Part shown: one piece after another, positions 46,555 to 55,880 of the stretch
Layout of the letters: each line of letters begins with the position of its first letter
Numbering within the stretch: the first letter of the stretch is position 1
DNA from: Burkholderiales bacterium
GTDB lineage: Bacteria; Pseudomonadota; Gammaproteobacteria; Burkholderiales; SG8-39
Assembly: GCA_017880775.1 (NCBI GenBank)
Contig: JADGRQ010000005.1
Coordinates: forward strand, 70,094 to 134,093
DNA: 64,000 nt
Direction of reading: 5' to 3'
Notes under the pieces: model-generated
Databases searched by the model: none
Told to the model about the DNA's origin: nothing
What the model saw: only the letters and a program-made list of their open reading frames with translations
Position numbers and translations under genes: made by a program

Positions 46555-46662
46555 GATGTGTAAATCCCTAGAAATTACACCTTAAGCAGGTCAAGAACGG
46601 CGGGCGTTAGCAGCAACTGTATGCTGTTGCAAACTCGCTTGAGAGATACTTTGCACGAGTGC

Positions 46663-48360
46663 CTATCCCCCCCGCGCCCTCTCCCTCAAAACAAACTTCT
46701 GAATCTTCCCCGTCGCCGTCGTCGGAATCACCCCGAACACGACCTTCTTCGGCACCTTGAACCGCGCCAGGTTGCTCCGGCACCACGCAATATATTCAGC
46801 CTCCGTAGCCTCCGCCCCTGGCTTCAACTGCACGAACGCGCAAGGCGTCTCCCCCCATTTCTCATCCGGCCTCGACACCACCGCGGCGAGCAACGTGGAA
46901 GGATGCTTGTACAACGCGATCTCCACCTCCACCGAAGAAATGTTCTCCCCGCCGGAAATGATGATGTCCTTCTTCCGGTCCTTGATCTCGATGTAATTCG
47001 ACGTACGCCACACCGCGAGGTCCCCAGTATGCATCCAGCCGCCGCGGAAGGTCTCCGCAGTCGCCTTCTCATCCTTCAGATACCCGAGCATCACGGTGTT
47101 GCCCTGGATCAGGATCTCGCCCATGGTCTGCCCGTCCTGCGGCACCGGCTTGCAGGTCTCCGGATCGCCGACGATGTGCCCCTCCACCACCTGGTAGCGA
47201 ACGCCCTGCTGCGCCATCTGCACCGCCCGATCCGCCATCGACAGGGACGCCCACTCCTCCTGCGGCTCGCATGACGTCGAAGGCCCCTGCAGCTCGGTCA
47301 TGCCGTAGATGTGCAGCACCTGGAAGCCCAGCTTCTCCATCGCCTGGATCACTTTCGCAGGCGGCGGCGAACCGCCGGTCATGATGTGCACCGGATGCGG
47401 AAACTTCCGCCGCTGCTCCTCGGGCGCCGAGATCAGCATCGACAGCACCGTAGGCGCGCCGCACATGTGCGTGACGCCGTGCTCTACGATCATCGGGAAG
47501 ATCAGCGCCGGGTCGACCGCGCGCAGGCACACGTGCGTGCCGCACATCGCGACCACCGACCACGGGTAGCACCAGCCGTTGCAGTGAAACAGCGGCAGCG
47601 TCCACAGGTAGACGGGTTTCGCCGGCATCGGCCAGGCGGTGATGTTCCCCATCGCTTCGAGGAAGGTGCCGCGATGGTGGTACACCACGCCTTTCGGCCG
47701 CCCGGTCGTGCCCGAGGTGTAATTCAACGCGATCGGGTCGCATTCGTCCGCCGGCAATTTCCACTCGAACTTCGGATCGCCGGTTTTAAGCAACGCTTCG
47801 TATTCGATCTCGCCCAAGCGCTCGCCCGGCCCGGTATAGAGCGGATCGTCGACGTCGATGACGAGGAGCTTGCGCTTGAGTTGCTGCAACGCCGGCCCGA
47901 CCACGCCCGCGTACATCCGGTCGGTGATCAGCGCCTTCGCCTCGCCGTGCGCGAGGATGTAGGCGATGGTCTCGGCATCCAGCCGCGTGTTGATGGTATT
48001 GAGCACCGCGCCGGCCATCGGCACGCCGTAGTGCGCATCGAGCATCGCGGGCACGTTGGGCAGCATCGCCGAGACCACGTCGCCCTTCTTCACCCCGCGC
48101 TTCACCAGCGCCGAGGCGAGCCGCCGCGCGCGCGCGTAGAACTGCGCATAGCTGGTTCTGTGCTGACCGTGAATCACCGCCGCGCGGTCCGGATGAATTT
48201 CCGCCGCACGCGCGAGGAAACTGATCGGCGAGAGCGGAGTGAAATTCGCCGCGCCGGGTTTGAGGCTCTCCCAGATGCTGCGCGGCGCCTTCTTCTGCAC
48301 CGCAATATCTTTTTTCGGCGCAGCGGATTTCTTCGCTTTTTTGTTTGCGGCCTTTGCCAT
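46663..48360 (-). CDS. acyl-CoA synthetase (AMP-forming), medium/long-chain or 3-methylmercaptopropionate type
   Basis: A 565-residue adenylate-forming enzyme activating a carboxylic acid to its CoA thioester. The AMP motif is LNYTSGTTGRPKGVVYHHRG near residue 200, HIYGMTELQGPST holds the A5 motif, TGDLAVW and KDIIISGGENISSVEVE follow, and the C-terminal lysine is in TATGKIQKF. The sequence style fits the group annotated as DmdB/fatty-acyl-CoA ligases. The ATG at 48360 gives a lysine/alanine-rich N-terminal extension of about 26 residues. It starts 23 nt after the RutE-like gene and is probably co-transcribed with it. Confidence 0.92.
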   Translation of the reverse strand: MAKAANKKAKKSAAPKKDIAVQKKAPRSIWESLKPGAANFTPLSPISFLARAAEIHPDRAAVIHGQHRTSYAQFYARARRLASALVKRGVKKGDVVSAMLPNVPAMLDAHYGVPMAGAVLNTINTRLDAETIAYILAHGEAKALITDRMYAGVVGPALQQLKRKLLVIDVDDPLYTGPGERLGEIEYEALLKTGDPKFEWKLPADECDPIALNYTSGTTGRPKGVVYHHRGTFLEAMGNITAWPMPAKPVYLWTLPLFHCNGWCYPWSVVAMCGTHVCLRAVDPALIFPMIVEHGVTHMCGAPTVLSMLISAPEEQRRKFPHPVHIMTGGSPPPAKVIQAMEKLGFQVLHIYGMTELQGPSTSCEPQEEWASLSMADRAVQMAQQGVRYQVVEGHIVGDPETCKPVPQDGQTMGEILIQGNTVMLGYLKDEKATAETFRGGWMHTGDLAVWRTSNYIEIKDRKKDIIISGGENISSVEVEIALYKHPSTLLAAVVSRPDEKWGETPCAFVQLKPGAEATEAEYIAWCRSNLARFKVPKKVVFGVIPTTATGKIQKFVLRERARGG

Positions 48361-48383
48361 TCCCCCTCCTCCTTTGCGAAATC

Positions 48384-48986
48384 TCAGAGCAGCTTGCACG
48401 CCTCGTCGAACGCGAGGCGCGGGCTGCGCGGCATGACCTTCGACGGATCGCCGTAGCCGAGGTTGCACAGGAAATTCGACTTGAAGCGCCCGTCTGGGAA
48501 GAACTCGGCGTCGACCTTGGCATTGTCGAAGCCCGACATCGGCCCGCAGTCGAGCCCCAAGGCTCTTGCCGCGAGGAGGAAATAGGCGCCCTGCAGGCTG
48601 CCGTTGCGGAACGCGGCGCGTTCCGTGTTCGCTAGCTTGTCCTCGCCCTTGAAGGCGTTGATCGCGTTCTGGTTGTGCGGGAACACCTGCGGCAGGTGTT
48701 CGTAGAAGCGCAGGTCGAACGCAATGATCGCCGTCAGCGGCGCGGCCATGGTCTTGTCGAGGTTGCCCGGGCTCAGCGCCGGGCGCAGCCGCTCTCGAGC
48801 GGCCTTCGCGCGCAGGAAGACAAAGCGCGCCGGTTGCGTGTTCATGGTGGTCGGCCCCCATTTCATCAACTCGTGGATTTGACGCAACTGATCGTCCGTG
48901 ACCGGTTTGTCGAGAAAACCGTTCTGGGTGCGGGCGGTGCGGAACAGAACGTCAAGGGATTTTCCATCGAGCATGGGGTTCTCCAT
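48384..48986 (-). CDS. malonic semialdehyde reductase RutE-like nitroreductase-family protein
   Basis: A 200-residue FMN-dependent nitroreductase-fold protein. Diagnostic segments are [40 protein letters not shown] and [21 protein letters not shown], matching RutE, which reduces malonic semialdehyde to 3-hydroxypropionate. No other rut pyrimidine-degradation gene is present, so the physiological substrate may be another aldehyde or enoate. It is divergent from the CoA-transferase gene with only 31 nt between starts, and upstream of the acyl-CoA synthetase gene. Confidence 0.85.
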   Translation of the reverse strand: MENPMLDGKSLDVLFRTARTQNGFLDKPVTDDQLRQIHELMKWGPTTMNTQPARFVFLRAKAARERLRPALSPGNLDKTMAAPLTAIIAFDLRFYEHLPQVFPHNQNAINAFKGEDKLANTERAAFRNGSLQGAYFLLAARALGLDCGPMSGFDNAKVDAEFFPDGRFKSNFLCNLGYGDPSKVMPRSPRLAFDEACKLL

Positions 48987-49017
48987 CGTTGCGGACAGGC
49001 GATGTTAGCATCGGCGC

Positions 49018-50259
49018 GTGGAAGTCAATCTCGCATCGGTCGTCCGTCCCGGCGACGGCGTGATCTGGGGCCAGGCCTGCGCCGAACCGCTGACGCTGGT
49101 CGAGGCGCTCGTCGCCCAGCGCGCGGCGCTCGGCCCGATCGAGGTCTTCATGGGAGTGAACTGGTCGGGCACGATCAGGGCGGAACACGCGGACTGCATT
49201 CGCCTCACCGCCTACTGCGGCGCAGGGCACAACCGCAAGCTCGCCGATGCGGGCGTGCTCGACATCTGTCCCTATCCCTATTCGCAGATCGGTCCGCTGA
49301 TCCGGGCCGGAAAAATCAAGAGCGACGTGGTGCTGCTGCAGGTGAGCCCGCCGAATGCGCGCGGCGAGTACAGCCTGGGGCTGGACGTGGAATACCTGGC
49401 CCCCGCGATCGAATGCGCGCGCAGCGTGGTTGCGGAGATCAACCATCAGGTTCCGTGGACCACGACCGAGCGGCTGATGCGCGCGGAGGACTTCGCGCTG
49501 ATGACCGAGAGTTCGCGAGCGCCGGTGGCGCCGCCCTACGGCGCGCCGGGCGAAACCGAGCGGCGGATCGCGCAGCATGCGGCGCAGTTCATCCCCGATG
49601 GCGCGACCCTCGAGTTCGGGCTCGGGTCGCTGCCCGACGCGATCCTCGCCGCGCTCGCCGACCGGCGCGACCTGGGGGTGCACAGCGGCCTGCTGTGCGA
49701 CGGTATCGCGCGCCTCTCGGAGCAAGGCGTGATCACCAATGCGCGCAAGTCGATCGACCGCGGCGTCAGCGTGGGCGGCGTGCTGATGGGCACCCGGACG
49801 CTGTTCGACCACGCGCACCTCAATCCGCGCGTGCATCTGCGCTCCAGCGAATACACGCACCATCCCGGCGTGCTCGCGCGCATCGAGCGCTTCGTTGCGG
49901 TCAACTCGGCGGTGGAGGTCGATCTGACCGGACAGGTCAACGCGGAAATCGCGGGCGGAGCCTACGTCGGCGCGATCGGCGGCCAGCTCGATTTCGTGCG
50001 CGCGGCGAACTTCTCGCGCGGCGGCGTATCGCTCATCTGCCTGCCCTCGAGCGTCGGCGCGAGGGCCTCGCGCATCGTCGCGAGGCTCTCCGGACCGGTC
50101 GCGACGCCGCGCTCCGAGGCCGGCGTGTTCGTGACCGAATGGGGCGCGGCCGACCTGCGCGGGCTGCCGCTTTCGAAGCGCGCCGAGCGCATGATCGCGA
50201 TCGCGCACCCGGATTTCCGCGCGGACCTGGAGCTCGGGCGCGCTGCAGTCCTCATTTGA
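49018..50259 (+). CDS. acetyl-CoA hydrolase/transferase family (4-hydroxybutyrate CoA-transferase-like)
   Basis: A 413-residue family I CoA transferase. The catalytic region is VNSAVEVDLTGQVNAE, where the glutamate forms the CoA-thioester intermediate, followed by the GGQLDFVRAA glycine loop and a C-terminal TEWGAADLRGLPLSKRAERMI. It moves CoA between carboxylic acids. The start is a GTG at 49018. Paired with a divergent RutE-like reductase and an acyl-CoA synthetase, it suggests short-chain acyl metabolism. Its last 8 nt overlap the convergent MFS gene. Confidence 0.9.
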   Translation: MEVNLASVVRPGDGVIWGQACAEPLTLVEALVAQRAALGPIEVFMGVNWSGTIRAEHADCIRLTAYCGAGHNRKLADAGVLDICPYPYSQIGPLIRAGKIKSDVVLLQVSPPNARGEYSLGLDVEYLAPAIECARSVVAEINHQVPWTTTERLMRAEDFALMTESSRAPVAPPYGAPGETERRIAQHAAQFIPDGATLEFGLGSLPDAILAALADRRDLGVHSGLLCDGIARLSEQGVITNARKSIDRGVSVGGVLMGTRTLFDHAHLNPRVHLRSSEYTHHPGVLARIERFVAVNSAVEVDLTGQVNAEIAGGAYVGAIGGQLDFVRAANFSRGGVSLICLPSSVGARASRIVARLSGPVATPRSEAGVFVTEWGAADLRGLPLSKRAERMIAIAHPDFRADLELGRAAVLI

Positions 50260-51487
50260 AGGCGCGCAATCCGCGCACGAGCCACATCGGCAGCGCCGCG
50301 AGGACGATCGAACACAGCGCGAACACGAACCCGGCGCGATAACCGCCGGTCAGGTCGTGCAGCACTCCCCCCGTCATCGAACCGACGGCCGCGCCCAGAG
50401 CGTTGGTCGAGTACAGCGCGCCGTAGATCGTCGCCACGTGGGGGCCGGAGAACTCGCGCGTGCAGATCGACGAAATGATCGGCCCGCGCACCCCCATGCA
50501 CAGGCCGAATACGAGCACGTAGGTCGCCAGCAGCGCACCGTGGGCTGCAAACGAAAGCGCAAACAACGTCGCGATCCCGAGTCCCGAGCCGACGAAGCTG
50601 ACCGTGACGGTCTGCCGGTAGCCGAAACGCTCGGCCAGCAGCCCGCTGCTCGAGACGCTGGCTACCGACAGCATGCCGGTGATGCCGTACGCGGTGGCCG
50701 CCGTGAGCGGGGAAAATCCGGAATCGATGAAATACACCACGCTCTGCGGCAGCACCGTATACATGCCCACCGAGGTGAAGAAGAAGATCGCCACCAGTCC
50801 CCAGTACAGCCGGGTGTGCAGCGCCGCCGCGAGGGTCGATCCGCCCCCGCCGTCCCGGGCGCGCACCCCCGCCCGGTAGTCCGGATTGCCGAGCACATAT
50901 CGCTTCCACGGGACCGCGAACACGACCAGCGGCACGATCGCGAGCAACGCAAGACCCAGCACGCGATAGGTGCCGCGCCAATCGACGTAGCCGATCAGCC
51001 CTTGCGACAGCGGCACGAACACGAGCGAGCCGCAGCCCATGGCCGCGAACGCGATGCCGATCGCGGTCGACAGACGGGCGCGGTACCAGCGCGACAGCAG
51101 CGCCGAGGCCGGTACCATTCCGTTCAGCGCCACCCCGACGCCGATCAGCACGCCGACGTAGACGTAGAACTGCCAGAGCTCCGAAAGCGTCCCGGCCAGC
51201 AGGAAGGCCGCCGACAGGCAGCACAATCCGGCGGTGTACACGACGCGCGGCCCGAGCCGGTCGAACAGCAGGCCCACCAGCGGTGCAAGCACGGCGCCGA
51301 CCACCAGATAGAGCGCGTACACGCTGGTGAGCTGTGAACGCGACCAGCCGAATTCGCGCTCCAGCGGCAGCAGGAACACCGCGTAGGTCTCGCCGCTGCC
51401 GCGCGCGATCAGGTTCAGCGCGAACACGGTGGCCAGCACCGCGAGCGCCGTGCGCGGCCACCGCGTCGCGTCCTTCGCCACCGGCAT
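50252..51487 (-). CDS. MFS transporter (monocarboxylate/oxalate-formate antiporter-like)
   Basis: A 411-residue transporter with 12 membrane helices. The loop 2-3 motif is GLLFDRLGPRVVYTAG near residue 65. The pattern GGSTLAAALHTRLYWGLVAIFFFTSVGMY at the centre resembles bacterial monocarboxylate/oxalate-formate antiporters, which would fit the neighbouring acyl-CoA genes. The ATG at 51487 follows the pncB stop by 8 nt, so it may be transcribed with pncB. The long open frame upstream of that ATG lies over pncB in another frame and is ignored. Confidence 0.87.
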   Translation of the reverse strand: MPVAKDATRWPRTALAVLATVFALNLIARGSGETYAVFLLPLEREFGWSRSQLTSVYALYLVVGAVLAPLVGLLFDRLGPRVVYTAGLCCLSAAFLLAGTLSELWQFYVYVGVLIGVGVALNGMVPASALLSRWYRARLSTAIGIAFAAMGCGSLVFVPLSQGLIGYVDWRGTYRVLGLALLAIVPLVVFAVPWKRYVLGNPDYRAGVRARDGGGGSTLAAALHTRLYWGLVAIFFFTSVGMYTVLPQSVVYFIDSGFSPLTAATAYGITGMLSVASVSSSGLLAERFGYRQTVTVSFVGSGLGIATLFALSFAAHGALLATYVLVFGLCMGVRGPIISSICTREFSGPHVATIYGALYSTNALGAAVGSMTGGVLHDLTGGYRAGFVFALCSIVLAALPMWLVRGLRAFK

Positions 51488-51495
51488 GGCGGTTC

Positions 51496-52677
51496 CTACG
51501 CCGCCGTATTCAGGCCGAACACCTGGCGAAGATACGCCAGATAGCGCGCGTCCTTGCTCACCGTTTTGCCGGGCGAATCGGAGATCTTCGCCACCGGCTG
51601 GCCGTTGCATTCGGTCATCTTGACGACGATGTTGATCGGCTCGTAGCCGAGGTCGTTGGTGAGGTTGGTGCCGATGCCGAACGAGGTCTTGGCGCGGCCG
51701 TTGAAGTGCCGCGCGAGCCTGATGGCGAGCGGGACCGTCAGCTGGTCGGAGAAGATCAGCGTCTTGGTGCGCGGGTCCACCCGGTTTTTCGCATAGTGCG
51801 CGATCATCCGCTCGCCCCACTCGAACGGATCGGCGGAGTCGTGGCGCACGCCGTCGAACAGCTTGCACAGGAACATGTCGAAGTCGCGCAGGAAGGCGTC
51901 CATGCCGTAGGTGTCCGACAGCGCGATGCCGAGGTCGCCGCGGTATTCCTTCGCCCAGATGTCGAACGCGAAGGTCTGCGCGTCCCGCAGCCGGGGCCCC
52001 AGCGCCTGGCAGGCCTGCATGTACTCGTGCGCCAGCGTGCCGAGCGGCGTGAGGTTATTGAGCATCGCCAGCCACACGTTCGAGGTCCCGGCGAAGTACT
52101 GCGGCACCTCGCGCTTGAGCGTGCGGATGACCTCCTCGTGCCAGGCAAGCGAGAAGCGCCGCCGCGTGCCGAAATCGGAAATGTTGAACTCCACCTCCGG
52201 CCCGACCTCGCGCACCATTGCGATCTTCGCCGCCAGGCGCCTGCGCCCCGCCTCGAGGTCCGGCTGCGGCCGGGTATTGCGGAAGTACACTTCGCTGACA
52301 ATCGCCAGCACCGGGATCTCGAACAGGATGGTGTGCAGCCACGGGCCGCGGATGACGATGCCGATCCCGCCCTGCTCCGCGGCGTCGAGTTCGATGCGGA
52401 TGTACTTGTCGTTGAACTTGAACAGCCCGAGGAAGTCGACGAAATCCGACTTGATGAAACGGAACGAGCGCAGATAGTCGAGCTCTTCGGTGCGGAATTG
52501 CAGGCCCTCCAGCGCGCCCACCTCGCGGCGGATCTCCCCGAGATAGGGCGTGAGATCCACGCCTTCGCTGCGGCACTTGAACGTGTATTCCACCTGCGCG
52601 CCCGGGAACTGGTGCAGCACGACCTGCATCATCGTGAACTTGTACAGGTCGGTGTCGAGCAGCGAGCGGATGATCAT
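51496..52677 (-). CDS. pncB: nicotinate phosphoribosyltransferase
   Basis: A 393-residue enzyme making nicotinate mononucleotide from nicotinate, PRPP and ATP in the Preiss-Handler NAD salvage route. The N-terminus [20 protein letters not shown], the [13 protein letters not shown] segment, [26 protein letters not shown] with the histidine that is phosphorylated in relatives, and [13 protein letters not shown] are all family hallmarks. Length is normal (about 400). It is upstream of the MFS gene on the same strand. Confidence 0.96.
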   Translation of the reverse strand: MIIRSLLDTDLYKFTMMQVVLHQFPGAQVEYTFKCRSEGVDLTPYLGEIRREVGALEGLQFRTEELDYLRSFRFIKSDFVDFLGLFKFNDKYIRIELDAAEQGGIGIVIRGPWLHTILFEIPVLAIVSEVYFRNTRPQPDLEAGRRRLAAKIAMVREVGPEVEFNISDFGTRRRFSLAWHEEVIRTLKREVPQYFAGTSNVWLAMLNNLTPLGTLAHEYMQACQALGPRLRDAQTFAFDIWAKEYRGDLGIALSDTYGMDAFLRDFDMFLCKLFDGVRHDSADPFEWGERMIAHYAKNRVDPRTKTLIFSDQLTVPLAIRLARHFNGRAKTSFGIGTNLTNDLGYEPINIVVKMTECNGQPVAKISDSPGKTVSKDARYLAYLRQVFGLNTAA

Positions 52678-52723
52678 CGGGGAATTCTACCCGCGATGCG
52701 ATAATCCCCCTGGTGTGCGGCCA

Positions 52724-52999
52724 TCAGCGCAGCTTGCTTTCGATCCTGCGCAACCGCTCGTCCAGCGAATCGACTTTGCCCGACAATACCCTGATGGCTT
52801 CGGTCTGGGCGCGGATCAGATCCCTCAGCTCGTTTGGCGCGGTCGTAGCAGGTGGAGCACCCGGGGGCACATATTCCGGACGCACGACGGAAACGCCCGG
52901 CGGCGCCACGACACTCGAGGCGGGCGGCAGAGCGGGAGGTTGCTGCGCATGGGCGAAACTGCAAACTGATACTCCAACCAGAAGACAAAACCGTTTCAT
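52724..52999 (-). CDS. small secreted protein with Pro-rich segment and C-terminal coiled coil
   Basis: A 91-residue protein: signal peptide MKRFCLLVGVSVCSFAHA, a proline/valine-rich linker (about residues 20-52) and a charged helical end (ELRDLIRAQTEAIRVLSGKVDSLDERLRRIESKLR) with heptad leucines. It may form a periplasmic coiled-coil oligomer. No family was recognised. It lies 46 nt upstream of pncB and is divergent from the SRAP gene (48 nt between starts). Confidence 0.68.
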   Translation of the reverse strand: MKRFCLLVGVSVCSFAHAQQPPALPPASSVVAPPGVSVVRPEYVPPGAPPATTAPNELRDLIRAQTEAIRVLSGKVDSLDERLRRIESKLR

Positions 53000-53047
53000 C
53001 GCAATTCCTTTCCAATTCCGAACTAACGGGTAACACCACGATAGCTC

Positions 53048-53710
53048 ATGTGCGGCCGCTACGCCTTACACACTCACCCGGATGTGATCAAGCTCCAGTT
53101 CGGACTGTCCCTTGTGCCGGAGTTCAAGCCGAACTACAACATCGCTCCGAACAGCGACGTGCTGATCGTCCGCGAGGACAAGGACCGCGGCCGCAGCGCG
53201 GTCCTGTACCGTTGGGGCCTGATTCCGGGATGGGCGAAGGACCCTGCCATCGGCAACAAACTGGCGAACGCCCGGGGCGAGACGGCGGCCGAAAAGCCTT
53301 CTTTTCGAAACGCATTTAGGCGCTCGCGCTGCCTGGTGCCGGCGAGCGGTTTCTACGAATGGAAAACAGTTGCCGGGAAGAAGCAGCCGCACTACATCCA
53401 TCCGATGGGAGACGAACTGTTCGGACTCGCAGGGATCACCGAGCTCTGGAACGGGCCCGAAGGCCCGCTGCGCACGGTCAGCCTGATCACCACGGAGCCG
53501 AACGAACTGATGCGCGAGATACACGACCGCATGCCGGTGATCGTGCCGCGCGAGGACTACGCCGCCTGGCTCGATCCGCGCAACCAGGATGCGGCGAAGC
53601 TCAAGGGCTTCATCCGCCCCTACCCGGCGGAGCGGATGGCGACGTACCCGGTCAGCAAGGCCGTGAGCAATGCGCGCAACGAGGGCGCGGAGTTAATTCG
53701 TCCGCTCTAG
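53048..53710 (+). CDS. SOS response-associated peptidase (SRAP/YedK family)
   Basis: A 220-residue HMCES/YedK homologue. After removal of Met1, C2 (MCGRYALH) forms a thiazolidine crosslink with abasic sites in single-stranded DNA and protects them. The supporting residues are visible: NIAPNSDV, NARGETAAEKPSFR, the PASGFYEWK glutamate and HDRMPVIV with its histidine. Length is normal. The lexA/imuAB damage-response genes lie 2 kb away. Its last 18 nt overlap the convergent Rieske gene; no SOS box was seen in its short upstream gap. Confidence 0.95.
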   Translation: MCGRYALHTHPDVIKLQFGLSLVPEFKPNYNIAPNSDVLIVREDKDRGRSAVLYRWGLIPGWAKDPAIGNKLANARGETAAEKPSFRNAFRRSRCLVPASGFYEWKTVAGKKQPHYIHPMGDELFGLAGITELWNGPEGPLRTVSLITTEPNELMREIHDRMPVIVPREDYAAWLDPRNQDAAKLKGFIRPYPAERMATYPVSKAVSNARNEGAELIRPL

Positions 53711-54820
53711 CACTGCACCGAGCGAGCGGTGGAAGTTGACGATCGCACTTTCGAAGCGTCCGAACGTGAACGACTCATTCGCGCCGCTCGCGATGCCGCG
53801 CTGGATGGCGCACACGACCGCGCGATCTTCGGCTGCCCCGGTCTGGCTGACGAACTCGGCGTCGCGCTCGGCCTGTTTGCGCATCTCGAGCTGATCGCTC
53901 CCGCGGTTGGTAAGCGAATAGGTGATCGCCTTCGTGCTCGCCAGCGTGAGGGGCTCGAGGACCACCACGTTGGTGTGACGCGACAGCACCGTGATCAGCA
54001 CGTTCGGGAACAGGTGATAGACGTACGTCAGCAGCCCATCGACCCGGCGTTCCTCGGGAGGCACCGCAGAGAGCTTGCCGATCCTCCGGAACGGATAGGT
54101 GACGCGGCTGTTCGGGCCGAACGTTTCCACGACGTTGAGATTGTCGAAGCCATACGGATAGAAGGTCTCGCCGTGCGTGGGGCGGATGTGATAGCCCTCG
54201 ATGAAGCCCTCGAGCAGGATCTTCCAGTTCGCTTCCGTGACCCGTTCACTGGTGGCGAAGAGGTGCTGCTCGGGGGAAATCAGATCCGGCAACTCATCCG
54301 GCGAATCGTTGCAGAGGGCAGGCTCGTCCTGCGTGACGAACACCAGTCCGAGCCTCTCCTCGGCTCGCACCGGCACCAGGCCGTGAAGGTTCTTGTCGAG
54401 GCCCGGAAAGCCGTGCTCATGCGGAACGTGACGCAGTTTTCCGTCGAGTTGATAAGTCCAGCCGTGGTAACCGCACACAAACGCCTTGGCGCATCCCGAA
54501 CCGCTCGCCAGCTGCATGCCACGGTGGCGGCAGACGTTGCGGAACGCCCGGACCTTGCCGCCCTGCGCGCGCACGGCAAGGATCGGAGTGCCCGCCGCCT
54601 CTCGCGCCACGTAGGAACCGGCATCCGGCAACGCGGCGGAAGGACAGAACGGCGTCGGCGACCGGCGCAGAACGCGCACGATCTCCGCATCCATGCGCTC
54701 CTTCGAACGGTAGTTCTGCACCGGCTCGCGCCAGACGTCCTGGCCGAGATCGGTGGTGCCGTTCTCGATGTGATCCAGGATTCTCTGCGCGACGCGCTGA
54801 TCGTCCATCAAGATTGCCAT
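53693..54820 (-). CDS. Rieske aromatic-ring-hydroxylating oxygenase, alpha-subunit type
   Basis: A 375-residue oxygenase. The Rieske [2Fe-2S] site is CRHRG then CGYHGW 16 residues later (about residues 96-120). The mononuclear iron site is suggested by ILLEGFIEGYHIRPTH, with two histidines, and a later acidic residue. Oxidises an unknown aromatic, quaternary ammonium or sterol-like substrate; no reductase or ferredoxin gene is adjacent. It starts 4 nt after the PH-domain gene, forming a three-gene operon with it and the unknown protein above. The start is ATG at 54820. Confidence 0.92.
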   Translation of the reverse strand: MAILMDDQRVAQRILDHIENGTTDLGQDVWREPVQNYRSKERMDAEIVRVLRRSPTPFCPSAALPDAGSYVAREAAGTPILAVRAQGGKVRAFRNVCRHRGMQLASGSGCAKAFVCGYHGWTYQLDGKLRHVPHEHGFPGLDKNLHGLVPVRAEERLGLVFVTQDEPALCNDSPDELPDLISPEQHLFATSERVTEANWKILLEGFIEGYHIRPTHGETFYPYGFDNLNVVETFGPNSRVTYPFRRIGKLSAVPPEERRVDGLLTYVYHLFPNVLITVLSRHTNVVVLEPLTLASTKAITYSLTNRGSDQLEMRKQAERDAEFVSQTGAAEDRAVVCAIQRGIASGANESFTFGRFESAIVNFHRSLGAVLERTN

Positions 54821-54824
54821 TTCG

Positions 54825-55235
54825 CTATCCTTTCTGTTCCTGGGCCTCGAGGAAGGCGCGGCGGAACGCCATCGGGTCCGAGATCGACGGGATGGGCGCG
54901 TGCGAGGTTCCGGTACCGGAAACGATCAGCGTGCCGTAGTTCAGGATGCGTCCGGACAGAGACTGGTGCACCTGGATGCTCTCGACCTTCTGGATCGCGA
55001 TCTCCATGGTGTTCCGGCTGATGAAGCCGAACTTGGCGATGACGCGCTTGTTGGTGATCGCAAGCTCGGTCGATTTCACCCGTATCCAGGCCCAGACGAG
55101 AAACACGAGGCCGATAGCGACGGGGAGCAGCACTACGCCTGCGAGGAGCAGATGCCAGACCGCCCACCAGCTCACGCGTCCCTGGTGGAGAATTTTCTCA
55201 CCCGCAATCAGTGTGCCTTCTACGTAGCTCGCCAT
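54825..55235 (-). CDS. bacterial PH-domain (YdbS-like) membrane protein
   Basis: A 136-residue protein. A short N-terminal beta region ([19 protein letters not shown]) is followed by a membrane helix (about residues 28-50, [23 protein letters not shown]) and the bPH2 core ([43 protein letters not shown]). Such domains are membrane-bound and of poorly known role. The ATG at 55235 directly precedes this conserved part. It sits 7 nt after the unknown gene and 4 nt before the Rieske gene. Confidence 0.83.
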   Translation of the reverse strand: MASYVEGTLIAGEKILHQGRVSWWAVWHLLLAGVVLLPVAIGLVFLVWAWIRVKSTELAITNKRVIAKFGFISRNTMEIAIQKVESIQVHQSLSGRILNYGTLIVSGTGTSHAPIPSISDPMAFRRAFLEAQEQKG

Positions 55236-55242
55236 TTCGGGT

Positions 55243-55827
55243 TCACCCCCGCGGCTTCGTCCACGTCTCCGACCACGCCAGGCAGCAACTCGACCCCGGC
55301 CTGCCGAAGCGATCCTGCAGAAACACTTTCGCCGTGGCGGCTGCGCCATTGACCGAGAGCTGCGCGCCGCGCGCGGGCAGGAAGGTGCTGTAGACGCCGA
55401 TCGGCCGGTCCATCGCTCCCGGCGGCACCGTCAAGACAAACGGCGCCATCAGGTCCCACCAGCTCAGGATGACTTCGTCCTCGTCGGATATGACGCGCTC
55501 TTCGACCGTGCTGAGCGAGTTGCCGGTGCGCTCGAATTCGGCGTCGATGACAGGCAGCGACTCATCGGCAAAGGGCTTGTGCAGCAGCAGTTCGATCGTG
55601 CGCTGCAGGAAACGCGCCACGCCTGCGTTGTCGGCGTAGACCCGCAGCCCCTTGGTGAGCGGGCTTTCGACGAACAGCGCGTGGCCCTGTCCGGCGGGCG
55701 ACCACAGCACCCGCCAGTGGCTGACGCGGTCTGCGATGGTCTTGCCGCCATCCATGGAAAGGCGGACGAAGGAATTCTCGCCGGTCATCACTACGTCGTG
55801 CGGGTCAACCATCTGGGGGTCGGGCAT
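55243..55827 (-). CDS. conserved-looking protein of unknown function
   Basis: A 194-residue soluble protein with an AGGAG site before the ATG. It has an apparent beta-rich N-terminal part ([27 protein letters not shown]) and a tryptophan-containing middle ([19 protein letters not shown]); no signal peptide or membrane helix. No family was recognised. As first gene of the tight PH-domain/Rieske operon, it may be connected with the oxygenase substrate. It is divergent from lexA. Confidence 0.72.
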   Translation of the reverse strand: MPDPQMVDPHDVVMTGENSFVRLSMDGGKTIADRVSHWRVLWSPAGQGHALFVESPLTKGLRVYADNAGVARFLQRTIELLLHKPFADESLPVIDAEFERTGNSLSTVEERVISDEDEVILSWWDLMAPFVLTVPPGAMDRPIGVYSTFLPARGAQLSVNGAAATAKVFLQDRFGRPGSSCCLAWSETWTKPRG

Positions 55828-55880
55828 GGGCGGGCTCCTGATTTTCGGACGCGGGGTTCGTCAAGTATAAGTCCCCCTGC

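Larger units (their letters stand above)
45960..46662. other. lower-GC islet with broken reading frames
   Basis: Base composition drops well below the surrounding genes, with runs such as TTAACTATATTC and TTGATAAGTCG. It holds the truncated nuclease and one small unknown reading frame described separately. Short plus-strand frames at 45960-46163 and 45983-46222 overlap each other and neither resembles a known protein. The interval looks like the scar of an acquired element beside a toxin-antitoxin pair. No transposase, direct repeats or integrase site were found. Confidence 0.6.

Noticed and set aside
48361-48861. N-terminal extension of the acyl-CoA synthetase across the RutE-like gene
   Set aside because: It covers the RutE-like gene in another frame and has no similarity to any domain. 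The ATG at 48360 gives the proper enzyme.
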